NCBI GenBank assembly: GCA_020746835.1
Contig: JAGPNK010000010.1
Span: forward strand, 1,178,001 to 1,242,000
Direction: 5' to 3'
DNA: 64,000 nucleotides
Origin: Stachybotrys elegans
Taxonomy: Eukaryota > Ascomycota > Sordariomycetes > Hypocreales > Stachybotryaceae
Numbering within the stretch: the first letter of the stretch is position 1; the number at the start of each line of letters is the position of its first letter. Below are positions 31,017 through 42,600 of this stretch, one piece after another. The translations under genes were made by a program, and so were the position numbers. The notes below the pieces were generated by a model. The model was not told the DNA's origin. It saw nothing but the letters and a program-made list of their open reading frames with translations, and did not search any database.

Positions 31017-31816
31017 TTAGATAGCAGTCCCAAATCTCGAAATGTGTGAAATGTTGCCAATCTGAGATGCGAAGAATACGGCGCAAACGAACAGCGATGG
31101 CGAATGTGTCATTTGGAAGGACATTGTATAGGGGGGAGATGGACCTTATAAGATCAAGAAGGCTGCCTTATGTTCTGCAATGATCGATTCATTTCCTAGA
31201 ACAACAGCTGAAAGGTGGATTGTGACGATCTGGTGAACGCCTTGTTGTTCAATGTTCCCAAGGCTGCCCTCGGTAGATTTCAGAATACACACTGTTCCCA
31301 AACTCAACTATGAAAGATTAGTCGGGAAAGCTTATGCAACGAGCTACACGTACAAGTCTTTGTACTGGCTAGTTTCCACGGAAACAACATAGCAACAGAA
31401 CAAAGACTTGCTGGCTTGTACGCCCATTCATCGCAGGGACCATGCCATTGCGCCATGAATGCACATCCTGTGAACAAAACAGTTTAGACTTGCATGTTGA
31501 CCATTCCACGTTGGGCAAATAATACAAATTTAGGAATTGACCGTGCGGGTTACATATCAGTATTGGTTGATCATGAGGAAAGGGGAATTATTATTATGTA
31601 TATGAACTTTCTTCATGTCATACAGCTCGACTCTGTACAGCCAACCCCAGTTCACAAGGAGGGATCCTGCTATAATCCGCACACCCTCCAGAATCATCGG
31701 AATGCCCTGTGACGCCGCGCGACTTGATGTGCCAAGTAATAATGAATTAAGCTGGTCTGTTTCAGACTAGACAAGGGCATGGTGTTGGAGTAGGCAAGAG
31801 GTCGTGGATCCTCAAA
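31017..31816. other. Intergenic, nothing recognised
   Basis: Promoter side of the acidic protein and 3' side of the Fig1-like gene. I see no gene or repeat. Confidence 0.45.
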
Positions 31817-33035
31817 TTATATCATCATTGGTGGTTGAGACCGTGCCGGAAGGGCTTGCGATGACGGCCATCGTTGTGAGTTCATTGCTCGTGGCGGCGG
31901 TCTCGAAGGCAGAGGACCTGTAGGTGGCGGTGTCATAGGTAGGGGAGTTAGGGGCGGCGGTCCTGGTAGTCCCAGTCCCTGTATTTCTGGGGTTCCGACA
32001 GGCTCCGGTTGTCCTACAGGTACTGACTGCCCTATACGTATTGGTGGTCCTATAATTATTGGCCGTACAGACTTGGATGATGATGATGCAGAAGGTAATC
32101 GATGCATGCATTCTTTGTCGAAACGGGTAGGCTCGTCATAGTCCTGCGGTGTACCGCGATCGGCCAAAGCCAATACGACAAAGTAGGTGGCGGATATAGC
32201 AAAGGCCGAGGCTTGTATGGACTGCATGGCTTGCCCTGCCTCAACCACCATGCCCCCGACGTTACCAGCCATGCCCGTTCCATACTCCATTCCGTTGATG
32301 ACCTGGACGACACTGATCAAAGAAGCGAGGCCGAGGATGACAGAAGCGGCGACACAGTCATACTCTGCATCTAGAAGAAACTTGGTGATGTGCTTTCGAC
32401 GAGACCCGACCATTACTTGGGAGAGATTCAACAGCAAGGCAATGGCGAACGCCAAGGCCGCCGCGGCACTGATTCGCAACCCAAACATGCGCTGGATATC
32501 GAGGGCGACTTGGACTGCTGCCGGGTCATTGATGGCCGAGAGTAGCGAGTCTTTTGGCTTTGGTACCGTTGAAGCACACATGGTGACGCTTCCATCTTTG
32601 ACGACGCAGACGCCTGTTCCATTAACACATGGTGCGTAAGCTCAAGCCCTGAAACTTACCAAAATATCCAACATGAAGCTGCGGGCTACTGTTATTTTTT
32701 ACTGTGGCAAGAAAAATATTTGGCACGCCGGGAGACTTGGATATGCAGCCAGCCAAAGCCAGGCCTGTCGTCATGTGAGCTGCGCACCGTGAAGTAGGGA
32801 AGGTAGACCAACCATACAATGCCACTGGGGCAAGTCTGAGCAAATACAAGACACAAACTGATATCCAGCTACCTGTATGGAGCGGGCTGTCAGTTGGATG
32901 GCGAGCGAGCACCAGGAAAGTAGATCGGCATGCCTCGAAGGTTTGCTGTCGGACGTGTGAGCAGGGCACTATCAGACGCAGGTTCCTGTCCAGGTACTCA
33001 CAAATGAAGTGACGAAAGCCCCTAGGCTTATCCAT
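31817..33035 (-). CDS. Fig1-like membrane protein (Ca2+ influx/membrane fusion family)
   Basis: The start is taken as MDKPRGFRHFI (33035), followed by a GTGAGT intron. An exon near 32850 leads into LALAGCISKSPGVPNIFLATV and LHVGYFG. A further intron (GTAAGT...GGAACAG) joins FG to VCVVKDGSVTMCAST. The ALAGC...SPGIPN...VGYFG.C pattern is the Fig1 signature, seen in yeast Fig1 and its filamentous relatives, which act in low-affinity Ca2+ uptake and mating-cell fusion. Three further helices follow (ISAAAALAFAIALLLNLSQV; CVAASVILGLASLISVVQVI; AFAISATYFVVLALAD). The cytosolic tail is unusually proline-rich (GPPPLTPLPMTPPPTGPLPS). N-terminal exon boundaries are tentative. Confidence 0.7.
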
Positions 33036-34177
33036 ATTCAATGTCGGCAGCTCGACTGCTGACTCTTTGCGTATTAAATGTGCGTGTAATAACCGGGAAC
33101 ACTCGTCGGAGATAAGGAAGGGTATGAAAACTGGTATCTTGGAGCGAGAATGGAAATGGGTATAACGCTAGACAAGAACCTGAATGGCCTAGAAGGAGCG
33201 ACGAGAAAATGCGACGAAAGTAGGATCGAAACGAGAATAGCCAGCCTGCCCTGCAAAGCCAAACAATGAATGCTCCTGCGAAATCGACCTGAGTGCTCAA
33301 CACTGACAGTCTGCGGCAAAGTAAGAAAGAAAGTTGGGCGAGCCGAGCCCGTAAGGATGACGGATAGGGCTTGCCGTCGGCCCGGGGGTATTCGTACTCT
33401 TGTACGGATGGAGGCTGAAAGGAAGCACGGTGCTAGAGTTTCAAGAGGCCTCTAGTGCATGAAAAACGTTGGTCAAATTGAAGGGGGACGGGACTGACTC
33501 ATGTACAACGCTTGCGAGATGCTATGCTATTCCAGCATGGCGGCTCAGCTGGACATGAGCCAAGCGGGTTCTCTAGCGGCTGAAAAGAGCAGCATCGTAT
33601 TATCGAAAGAGGCTTTGGCTTTGAGGGGCTTGTGTCGTTCTCAGCCGGCTTGTTTCCATGTCCGGAGGATGCGTCCGGAGCCCACATGGACTCGGCTCTC
33701 CCGGACGGATCATGACCCCCGGGTTTTCTTTGGCCTGGCTGTTTCAGGTTTCATGGCAGCCGTTTATCCAGACAACATAAATAAACACGAAAGATCAAGT
33801 ACGAGATGGTAGCCCATCACTAATCCGTCCACACGAAGACGGATATGCTGAAACTGCGCATCACAATTTGGTATAGGCACCTTGGCTTTTACCTAGATTC
33901 ACCCGGGCGATTTGGCTGATTCAATTGTGGTGGGAAGCATGACATGAAAATCTAATTGCAATTTATTCTTCACATGTAATTAATTAAGCCTGGAACTCGC
34001 CTAATACACCCTCGCTCTTTATTCCAGCCCTTCGCTTTCTTTTCGTCCACCAAAAGCACATAACAAAGCAAACAAACGTTTGAGCTCAGCACATGAATCA
34101 ACATGATAAAACTCCAGTGCTGGTACATGTCCACTCGTAAAGACCACTTCAAACTCCCGTTTCGTCATGCGTCAGTG
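33036..34177. other. Long intergenic region, no gene recognised
   Basis: This 1.1-kb stretch lies between the Fig1-like gene and the 3' end of the MDR oxidoreductase. Only short frames without domains are present. AT content rises toward 34000. Confidence 0.4.
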
Positions 34178-35200
34178 TTAATATGCATCGGGCGATACGC
34201 GGATGGAAAAGGACCCCATGCCGGGCGTCTTGCCGTATCCTCTGTGAGCCTCCTGGATGTCCTCCAGATCCCACGTGTGCTTGACGAGGGGCGAAATCTG
34301 CCCCTTCTGCAGCATCTCCATCAAGGCCTGCAGGTCCGTCATAAAGGTCGCGCGGTCGCGGTCGATGTAGTAGAAGCTGGTGGACCTCTTTGTCCAAAGG
34401 CACATGTTCTTGGCCAGCAGCGCCGAGATGGCCGTGATCTGCGAGCGGGGCTTGCCGCCCTCCTGGAAGACGTTCATGTTGCCGCCGTAGCCGACGAGGA
34501 TGCTGGGCTCCTGGCGGGCGAGGATGCTCCAGGACTCGTCGTAGCTCTCGAAGCCGAGGGGGTCGAAGACGACGTCGACGCCGCCGAGGGCCGTCATCTC
34601 GCGGATCCAGTCCTTGCTGGTGTACTCGAAGGGCGTCACGCCGCGCTCGCGGAGGGCTTCGTGGTTGCGCTTCGAGGCGGTGCCGTAGACGGTGGCGCCC
34701 TGCATCTGGCTGAGGACCATGGTGGCATAGCCGACGGCGCCGCTGACGCCGTGGATGAAGACGCGCTGGCCGCTCGAGACCTTGGCGGCGCGGTGGACGA
34801 GGCCGTACGCCGTGTTCCAGTCGAGCGTCAGGGCCAGCGCCTGTCGCGGGTCGACGGCCTGCGGCACGAGGAACAGGTACTTCTCGTCAATGTTGATCTT
34901 GTCGGCCTCGGAGTCGTAGACGGTCAGGGCGGTGACGAGGTCGCCCTTGCGGAACCGGGAGACGCCGGCGCCGATGGTGGCGACGTGGCCGATGAAGCAG
35001 TAGCCCGGGGTGACGGGGGCCGAAGGCTGGTTGAAGTAGACGCCCTTGCGCTGGTTGATGTCGCCGCCCGAGAAGCCCGAGTACATGATGTCGACCTGGA
35101 CCTGGCGCTTCTGGGGGGGCGGGATCTCGGCCTTGACGATGCGGATGACGGAGATGTCGCCGTAAGAGGGGAACTGGACTTTGCGGATAGTCTGAGACAT
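34178..35200 (-). CDS. MDR-type NAD(P)H-dependent oxidoreductase (quinone reductase-like)
   Basis: This is a single exon of 340 residues starting MSQTIRKVQFPSYGDISVI. The in-frame start 44 codons upstream lies in repeat sequence and is unlikely. The GroES-like half has GFSGGDINQRKGVYFNQP and TPGYCFIGHVATIGAGVSRFRKGDLV. The Rossmann half has GQRVFIHGVSGAVGYATMVLSQMQGATVYGTAS, the GXXGXXG-type loop of zinc-free quinone reductases. The zinc-binding cysteines of alcohol dehydrogenases are absent. It probably reduces quinones or enones in the cytosol. Its upstream region holds a three-copy TTGAGCTGTTG repeat and a 20-bp perfect palindrome, which suggests specific regulation. Confidence 0.85.
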   Translation of the reverse strand: MSQTIRKVQFPSYGDISVIRIVKAEIPPPQKRQVQVDIMYSGFSGGDINQRKGVYFNQPSAPVTPGYCFIGHVATIGAGVSRFRKGDLVTALTVYDSEADKINIDEKYLFLVPQAVDPRQALALTLDWNTAYGLVHRAAKVSSGQRVFIHGVSGAVGYATMVLSQMQGATVYGTASKRNHEALRERGVTPFEYTSKDWIREMTALGGVDVVFDPLGFESYDESWSILARQEPSILVGYGGNMNVFQEGGKPRSQITAISALLAKNMCLWTKRSTSFYYIDRDRATFMTDLQALMEMLQKGQISPLVKHTWDLEDIQEAHRGYGKTPGMGSFSIRVSPDAY

Positions 35201-35230
35201 GGTGGGGAGATATTTGAGATGTTGTTGGAA

Positions 35231-35271
35231 TTGAGCTGTTGCAATTGAGCTGTTGGAATATTGAGCTGTTG
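35231..35271 (-). repeat. TTGAGCTGTTG triplet repeat in 5' leader
   Basis: Three exact copies of TTGAGCTGTTG (plus-strand reading) lie at 35231, 35245 and 35261, with related GTGTTGA/TCTGTTG units continuing to about 35300. They lie 30-100 nt upstream of the MDR start codon, in the probable 5' UTR. Confidence 0.8.
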
Positions 35272-35361
35272 GAGTGTTGAGGAGTGTTGATCTGTTGTTG
35301 CGTGTTGTGGTGTAAGTGGAAAGGAGATTCACAACTTGAAGCGTTGAAATATTATATATTC

Positions 35362-35381
35362 CATCAAACGATCGTTTGATG
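35362..35381. promoter_or_regulatory. 20-bp perfect palindrome upstream of the MDR gene
   Basis: CATCAAACGA followed by TCGTTTGATG is a perfect inverted repeat with no spacer, about 162-181 nt upstream of the ATG at 35200. A further GACATCAAA half-site follows at once. This is the form of a binding site for a dimeric regulator. Confidence 0.55.
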
Positions 35382-35736
35382 ACATCAAAAATATGAAGAA
35401 CATGTCTGCTGAGATTGATAATCCCGTGAATTTCACGAATAGGCGCCGCAACTGTTGTCTGTGGACAGGGTTCGTTTCGCCTTGATCTCGCGCATTTCTC
35501 GGACTCGGACGCTACCGCTGGCGACGCACCACCACGTCGCTCTTAAATGCCGCCTATTTTTAAACTTTGGCTTGCATACTCGCTACTCTATTTCCTCTCT
35601 AGGAAGGATCTTCAATATCTCGGATCGCACTCGTGCACGCATGTTCACCGCTGGGATCGCCCGGGACGAATTTACTACCGAATTTACCCCGTCTTATTGA
35701 ATGGATACTTCTCGCCTACTAACTCTATGGATCAAG

Positions 35737-37062
35737 CTATGCCACGGTAGCGCCCGTTAGGATGAAGCTGTAGTCGAGCCCCGTCCTCGCCTGGGTGCTC
35801 AGCGAAAACGGATCAAACAGGATCAGCGACGGCGTGTTGGCAACCACGAGCGTCGCCTGCTCACCGCTCGCCAGCGTGGCCGAGGCAGCGCCGTTGACCA
35901 CGTCGACGTACCGCGTAGACGGCCCCGCGCGGTAGATGGCCAGCGTGGCCGTGTAGGCGCCGCTCGCCTGGATGGTGACGCGGATGGAGCTGCTCGTCGC
36001 GCGCAGCGGCACGATGTTGGCGCCCATGTACTGCGGGCGCCGGGCCGCCTTGACGCGGTAGCTCCCGTTGCCCGTGGCGTCGACGTTGGCGTAGTTGAGC
36101 GAGCCGCGCTGCGAGAGCCAGGCCTGGTGTGCCGAGGGGTACGCGAGGTCGACGTAGGCCATGCGCGCCCAGTACCGGCCGACGATGCGGGCGACCGACG
36201 TGCTGCCGGCCACGCGCTGGAGGGTGTGAAGGGGCGTCTCGTTGCTGTTGGCTGCGTAGCGCGTCATCATCAGGCGCAGGGTGTCGCGGCCCAGCCCGGA
36301 CAGGTTGTCCGGGTTGTTGGTGAGGTAGGTGAAGAAGGGCCAGGCCTGGTAGTAGTTGCCGGAGCCGGCGGTGCCGTCGACAATGACCTGGAATGAGTCG
36401 CCGATGGTCTTGCGGAGGTCGATCATTGTGGCACCGGCGGCGATGCCGTTGTTGTTGCGCGACGTGGCGCAGAGGTTGGACGTTGCGTACGTGTCGGCGA
36501 ACCAGTTTGCAAACGTCTCCCACCTGAAGCCGTTAGCAGACAGATACAGTATGGGCGTAGGAGCCCCGACTCACCATGCTCCGGTGCGTCCTTGGTTGAC
36601 CCAGGTCTTTTGGTGGTAGTGGACGCCGTGGCCAAACTCGTGGACGACGACGCCGGGCGTTGTCAGATAGTCCTGCTGGACCTCGAGCCAAGCCATTCCC
36701 GTGCCAGCATCAGAGTGCATGACCCCGGCCGCCCCGGGGAGGGTGGCGACCGAGTAGACATTGATCTTGGTCCACGGGCCGTCACCGTCGGTTGCGTCGT
36801 TGAAGGAGAGACCGGTGGATCGGTACCCGAGCGCGTTGACATAGCAGTCGTACGCCGTCTCGAGCATCCTCAGGGCCGTGTCGGCTCTCTGGTCGTTGCG
36901 GCCGTAGACTCGGAAATGGGCCGAGTCCCGATAGACGCTGCCGCCGTACCCAATGGCCGGGTTCGCGGGGAAGGTTGCTGGCGGCGCTCTCGCTTCCAGA
37001 GGAGCAGCAGAGCTTCCTCCGAGGAGGGCCAGCGCGGCGACGAGGACCTGGCTTCTTCCCAT
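35737..37062 (-). CDS. Secreted metallopeptidase-like protein (HEFGH)
   Basis: Exon 1 (37062-36575) starts MGRSQVLVAALALLGGSSAAP (signal peptide). A GTGAGT...CTTCAG intron joins GAW to WETFANWFADTYATS, and exon 2 runs 36523-35737, giving 424 residues. The zinc motif HEFGHGVHYHQKTWVNQG is clear (HExxH), and the downstream WETFANWFADT has the Glu position typical of a third zinc ligand. The C-terminal part (YMGANIVPLRATSSSIRVTIQA...) is a beta-rich accessory domain. It resembles secreted fungal proteins annotated as DUF6055-type, though the family name is from memory and uncertain. It would work outside the cell on proteins or glycoproteins. No propeptide cleavage motif is obvious. Confidence 0.78.
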
Positions 37063-37992
37063 TGTGACGGCGTCTGGACGAGAGGGATGGTAGGGGAGGA
37101 GGAGAGAGAGCGGCAGACAGCGCGGGAGCCATCGCTTCTTGAATTAAGATGGCCATCGGCGTGGGGCATCGTCAAGTCCTAGCTGTTTCCATCCCACGTG
37201 TTGAAATGAAGCACCACCCAGTTCTGGATGTCTTCCTTATCTCCTTTCATTGTAGCATCTCTGGGGCAGGTGTTTCGTTCCACTCTGACCCGTCCACGCA
37301 GTGGGCCTGGGGAAAGGAACGACAAGCATGGCCCTTGCTCATCTTCATTTCCATCAATGAACGGGCTTGTCGAAATTTGCGGACTGGAGAAGGGAGCGAT
37401 GGCAGCATTTGCCTATCAGCAAAATCGCGATCCTATCTCCAATTCTCCATGTTGGATGGGAGTGGGAATCCCACCTTCTCAATGAGGACGCTCCACGGAC
37501 CAAATGCCGCGAATCACAGCGCGAGGCATGCGTGCTATAGGCGTCTTATGATATAGAGCGACCAAAGAAGGGAGTCATACGACCGAAACTGCGAGTTGGT
37601 GGTTCTGTCAACCGTCAACCCTGACAACAGCTCTTGGAAGTGTGTATTTCTCAGCAAGAGCAAGGGCGAGAATGCGATCCATCTCTCCAAGTTCCACACC
37701 GTCGTTTCATGAAACATGGTAACTATGGAGTCGCTATCCGTATGTTAAAGTATCCCTGGACCACGGTCCTCGCAGTGTCTATCTGGTTTTACCTAAATAG
37801 GGAGCTGCCAAAGTGGGTTGGATACTAGGACGGAAAATAGAGCGTAATAACTTATATGTGATTATAAGAGCCATGGGGAACCGGATATTGACGACCAAAG
37901 AATCATACCCTGTATCTCTACATGTCATACTCGACAGTAGCTACCAACAAAGATATTCTTATTCTAGTATAACACCATGAAAGTTATTCTAC
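37063..37992. other. Intergenic, nothing recognised
   Basis: Promoter of the secreted metallopeptidase and 3' side of the MFS gene. I see no gene or repeat. Confidence 0.45.
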
Positions 37993-39609
37993 TCACTTCT
38001 TTTCAAACCGTATATACCTCTCCTCCCTCCAGCCAGGCCCCCATTTCCTCACCATGTAGACGCTGGGACTGGCAGCCAATACCACCAACCCCATGAAGAG
38101 GTAGGTAAAGCCGTATCCCCAAGCATCAATAATTTGCTGGATGACTGCGCTACCGAGCGCGCTCATGGCAGCTCGGGTGAGGTTGAAAGACGATGATACA
38201 CGGCCCGGGTTCATCGGATAAAGATCTACAAGCAGCGTCGTGAGGATGGTCATTGGTCCTGCCAGGCCCAAGCCCGAGAGGAAGAGGATGATGAGAGGCA
38301 CGGCCAAGTTGACGCCAGAGTCGACCACCCAGCCCCAGACCAAAATCGTTCCCACGGCAAGAATAACCCAAGGCCACATGAGGTCCAGTCTCGCCCTTTC
38401 GATGGGAAACGTTCGAAGGTCATCTCCTCGCTTCCTGTCCGCCGCCACGCCAATGCTCCGCGCCACTCGTGCGTAGTTCCAATTCAGCAGCCGGCCAACA
38501 ATGACGGATCCCAGGACCGAGCCGCAGGCGAAGGGAATGTAGCACAAGCCGACCTGGAGCGTGTTGAAGTGATATTGTCGACGGATGACGTCTTGTAGAG
38601 GGATGAGCATGGCGTAGTTGGCCATGACGAATAGAGACATGAAGAGCATGAGGGGCCCTACATCTTTCTCGAATACGACACGGACAGCGGCAAAGATGTT
38701 TGGGATAGGGAGTCGACGGGGCAGCTTTTTCGGTTCTGGGATTTCAACTCGGGATGTGCCGAGTTCCCTGTCACGGATCCTCTGGCGCCACTGTATCCAC
38801 GATGTGATGGAGGTGTTGAGTTTGGGTGGCGGGATAGATCCGTTGCCGACGATGCTTCGGCCAGTCTATATTGTTAGCTACAGCCCGTGAGAGATGGCAT
38901 GAGTTGATCTTACCTCGGGCATAAAGGGGATATATATAAGGAGGAAGACGGCGGCTGAAATGACGAGGAACCAAAAGGTCGACCGCCAGCCCAGAAATTG
39001 TGTTAGAATCCCACCGACGACAGGCGCCAACGCCGGGGCGAACTGAATGCTGGCTTGCACAGCAGAGATGTAGCCTCCCCTCTCTGCACTTGTCGTGATG
39101 TCGGCAATGACAGCACTCCCAATGGCCACTGTGGCGCTGCTGCCGGTACTCTGAAGCGCGCGCAGGGCCATCAGGGCAGGATAGCTGTTCTGCAGGGCGA
39201 GGCTGATGTTGGCGGCGAGGTAGACGGTAAACATGATGATATAGACGGGGCGTCGCCCGATCTGATCGCTGAGGTCTCCGAAGAAGAGGGGCGCAATGGC
39301 CTGCATGATTTGGTAGAGCGTGACGGTGAGGTTGATATCGCTGATGGAGCGGTGGTAGTCGTGTGCGATGGGCGTTATGGCGGGGAGGTAGAGGAAGGCC
39401 GAGAAGGGGGAGAAGAGGGTGGCGAAGACGGTCATGAGGACGACGAAGAGCTTGGTCCGGTGGGAGAAGATGGAGTGGAGGGGTTGCTCGGTTTCTTCTG
39501 GAGGGGGCGTATCGTTGGTTTCATCCTCGTCGGCTTGAAGGTCATGTTGAATATCGGCCGGCGGCTCGATTTTCTTTATAGATGGATCCATGGTGGATGA
39601 ACTGGGCAT
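37993..39609 (-). CDS. MFS transporter, QDR/DHA1 12-helix type
   Basis: Exon 1 (39609-38914) starts MPSSSTMDPSIKKIEPPADI. The intron (donor GTAAGA, end ATATAG) joins PFMPE to TGRSIVGNGS, and exon 2 runs 38875-37993, giving about 525 residues. DHA1 features are visible: FSAFLYLPAITPIAHDYHRSI (helix 1), QAIAPLFFGDLSDQIGRRPVY (motif A), ALRALQSTGSSATVAIGSAV (motif B) and APALAPVVGGILTQFLGWRSTFWFL (motif C). A long central loop (SITSWIQWRQRIRDRELGTSRVEIPEPKKL) matches the yeast Qdr/Dtr-like group that exports drugs, polyamines or aromatic compounds by proton antiport. It lies next to an OYE-family reductase on the same strand, a common pairing in detoxification loci. Confidence 0.88.
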
Positions 39610-39906
39610 TCTGGTTCAAGTGGCGATGTTGACGGCAGCGACAGAGGTGAGAGAGACAATGCCAACTTTATGAGGATCGTCCACTGGCTGCCATGCAAAT
39701 AAATACTTTGACGTCTCTCATTTGAGAGAGCTTCATTCACGAAGTTAAGCCATAACTCCGAGATGAAGCGTGAAGGTAACGGGATATGTGAAGATCTTTA
39801 CGTCAGGCGGCGGAGGTTCGCCGATTCGGCACCGAGCTTATACCAATCCGGCTCTCGCTTGCTTACAAGGACTTTAATTGAGTGGTGGTGGTAATTGCAT
39901 CTGATT

Positions 39907-41105
39907 CTACGCTTCTACACTCTGCGGTGCGCTCGAGACAAACTCCTTGCTAAAGGCATAGTCGATGTAGCCGGTCGGCGACAGGGGCACGTAGAAGGTC
40001 GCGCGGTCATACTTGAGGAGCTCGACGCCCTCCTTGACTCTGTATACGAGGTCCGGGTTGGACACGAAATACCTGCCAAACACAACGACGACGTCGTAGT
40101 CGCGGTACGTCTCGTTGACAGCCTGGCGCGCCGAGTCGGCCGTGAAGCCGCCCGCGAGCAGCACGGGGCTCGCGTTGGCCCACTGCTCGACCATCCACCG
40201 GACGGAGCGCTGGCCGCCGCACTCGGCGTCCTCGGTGCCGCGGATGCGCGCCTCGACGAGGTGCAGGTACGCGAGCCCCAGCGGCCGCAGCTGCTCGAGG
40301 ACGTGGGCAAAGGTCGGCTCGGGCTCGTCCATCAGCATGCCCTGGAAGTCGCTGTAGGGGCTGAGGCGCATGGCGGTCCTGTCGGCGCCCACGGCGGCGG
40401 CGACGGCCTTGGCCACCTCGACGTGCAGGCGCGCGCGGTTCTCGACGCTGCCGCCCCAGCGGTCGGTGCGCCGGTTGCATGTGTCCTGCAGGAACTGGTC
40501 GAGCAGGTAGCCGTTGGCGCCGTGGATCTCGACGCCGTCAAAGCCCGCGGCGATGGCGTTTCTGGCCGCGGCGGCAAAGTCCTCGATGACCTGGGCAATC
40601 TCGGCCTCGGTCATCTCGCGGGGCGTAGGGGAGGAGGATCCGGGGGTCATGGGCACCGCGCTGCTGGACAGCAAGGGGAGGCCGTGCGCCTCGAGGACGT
40701 CGACGCTTCCCGCGCGGCCATGGTGCCAGAGCTGGCAGAAGATGCGGCAGCCCTTGGCGTGGACGGCATCGGTGACGCGGCGCCAGGCGGCGACGTGGGC
40801 GTCGGCCCAGATGCCGGGGATGCTGGGGATGGAGATGCTGCGCTCCGAGATGAGGGTGGCCTCGGTGATGAGGAGAGTGCCGGGGACGCAGGCCCGCTGC
40901 TCATAGTATTCTGTTATGGGGGATTAGCGTGCTGCCATGCGGAATATACGGAATATACGGAGTATATGGAGTGTATGGAGTCCTGACCTTGAACCATGGC
41001 GGTGGGAGCCCAGTCGTCGCACCGACATCGAGTCAGGGGCGCCATGGCCACGCGATGGCCGAGGGCGGTTGACCCGACAGAAAGAGGCTCAAAGAGTCTT
41101 GTCAT
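39907..41105 (-). CDS. NADH:flavin oxidoreductase, old yellow enzyme family
   Basis: Exon 1 starts MTRLFEPLSVGSTALGHRVAMAPLTR (41105). An intron that contains an ATACGGA-type microsatellite joins MVQ to EYYEQRACVPGTLLITEAT, and exon 2 runs to 39907. FMN-binding TIM-barrel motifs are present: CRIFCQLWHHGRAG, FDGVEIHGANGYLLDQFLQD (substrate-anion His/Asn), and RTDRWGGSVENR, the family's classic signature. SPVLLAGGFTADSARQAV binds the FMN phosphate. OYE enzymes reduce alkenes conjugated to carbonyl groups in the cytosol using NAD(P)H. The RIP-mutated transposon begins about 410 nt upstream of its start. Confidence 0.9.
40928..40983 (+). repeat. Short tandem repeat in OYE intron
   Basis: About five imperfect copies of GGAATATAC/GGAGTATAT lie within the first intron. 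The spliced reading frame is unaffected. Confidence 0.65.
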
Positions 41106-41436
41106 TGTGTTTCTACTTTGTGTTGTGTTGTGTTGGTGATGCGATGGCTTCTCGTGAAGCTATCCAGAATTTTTCACAACTCGTCTGTGCCAACCCCTCT
41201 TTCTCTTGTCCCCCCTCCTCTTCGCTCCCCGGGGATGAGGTGCATTCCCCAATCAAACCCTTCATTTCCGTCGGGTCCCCCTGTACATAAAGGGACTCCT
41301 ATGATGTTGAGGTCCGTAAAATACAGGGAATCTTGGCATGGGTCTAAGACAGCAAATTTGAATGTGGCATTCCCAGCCACTGTGCGTAGCAGCCTTCCGT
41401 AGCATTCCTCTTTGCTATTCAGAAGACTGTATCGCA

Positions 41437-41512
41437 AGCCTTTGCGAGGCCTAGATTGATGAAGGTTGCAAAATCTAGGTCGGCAAGGCTGCGAGGGCTA
41501 AGTTGATGAGTG
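41437..41512 (+). repeat. Diverged direct repeat beside the transposon
   Basis: Two related segments, TGCGAGGCCTAGATTGATGA near 41437 and TGCGAGGGCTAAGTTGATGA near 41490, sit just outside the left end of the TIR element. Confidence 0.5.
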
Positions 41513-41517
41513 TTATA

Positions 41518-41549
41518 TCCCTTTGAGTGTCGAGGAGTAGCAAGCTTGT
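41518..41549 (+). repeat. Left terminal inverted repeat
   Basis: 32 bp, identical to the reverse complement of 43731-43762 except at one C/T position, immediately inside a TA dinucleotide. Confidence 0.88.
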
Positions 41550-42472
41550 ATTAGACCCATATACCCCTCAATTTAGGTTAGTATAAAAAGTAACTTTAAC
41601 TCTTTCCCTACTAAAAGCTATATTAAATAAATATTTAAAATACTATAATAGAGAATATAATTGTAATTAGGGACATTAGTAAGGCTAATAATAAGCTCTT
41701 TATATAGCTAGATTACTATTAGTAAGAGTAAAAAAGTAATATTATAGAAAGACTAAATTTTAAGTCTATTAATAAGTATAGTAGTGCTTTTATACTAATA
41801 GAGATAAAATAATATTATTTATTTCTATTAATACTATTAGTAAGTCTAGTTAACCTTCTCTAGCTTTTTATATTTATTTTTCTTATAGAAGTTTAGGTTT
41901 ACTATATAAATAAGGCTTTTAAGTCTGTTTAAGGTTCTAAATCTGGTTTTTATAGTAATAGTAGCTATATATAGTAGCCCTTATAGCAAGAGAAAGCTTA
42001 GAGCCTAACCTTAGTGCTAGAGATCTATCTATAGTTTGCTATATAGATTTATATAGATCTATATAGAAAAATCTATTTAAAAGACTATTAGAAGGCCTCT
42101 AGGACTAAGGGATACTTTTTAAGTTATTCTATTATTAAATATATAACTTTTAATTAATTTTAGCTACTATTCTACTATATATAAATTTCTTTCTTTTTAA
42201 GGTAGCTATAGAGGCCCTTTAAGCTTTATAATAAATAGTTTAACTACTTATAGACTATTTCTTTATAACTTTAGGTCCTGGGTATAGATATTTCTATAGA
42301 TAAGTATATAGTTAGCTTTAAAGGCTATATCTATAAAAAAATAACTATTTCTAGTAAGCTAATGCCTATAGACTTTAAAGTCTAGGTTTTAGTCTAGCTA
42401 GGCTATTTTTTATAGTGGATTTGGTATATACTAAGGTCTCTGCCTACTAGTATTAAAAAGATAAGGCAGGCC

Positions 42473-42600
42473 TTATAGTAGTAGGCCTTATAGTAGTAGT
42501 AGGCCTTATAGCAGTAGCAGGGCTTATAGTAGTAGTAGGGCTTATAGTAATAGGGCTTGTAGTAGTAGGGCTTATAGTAGTAGGGCTTATAGTAAGAAAA
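42473..42600 (+). repeat. Internal minisatellite of the transposon
   Basis: Roughly nine imperfect copies of TAGTAGTAGGGCTTATAG lie in the middle of the AT-rich element. They could come from a tandem repeat in the original element or from later slippage. Confidence 0.65.

Noticed and set aside
34103..35248. 381-codon frame antisense to the MDR gene
   Set aside because: Same codon-bias artefact; the composition is Asp/Gly/Ala/Val-rich and no domain fits.
39895..40986. 363-codon frame antisense to the OYE gene
   Set aside because: Shadow of a well-supported flavoenzyme gene.
42473..42600. CRISPR-like array
   Set aside because: The repeats are contiguous minisatellite units without unique spacers, inside a eukaryotic transposon.
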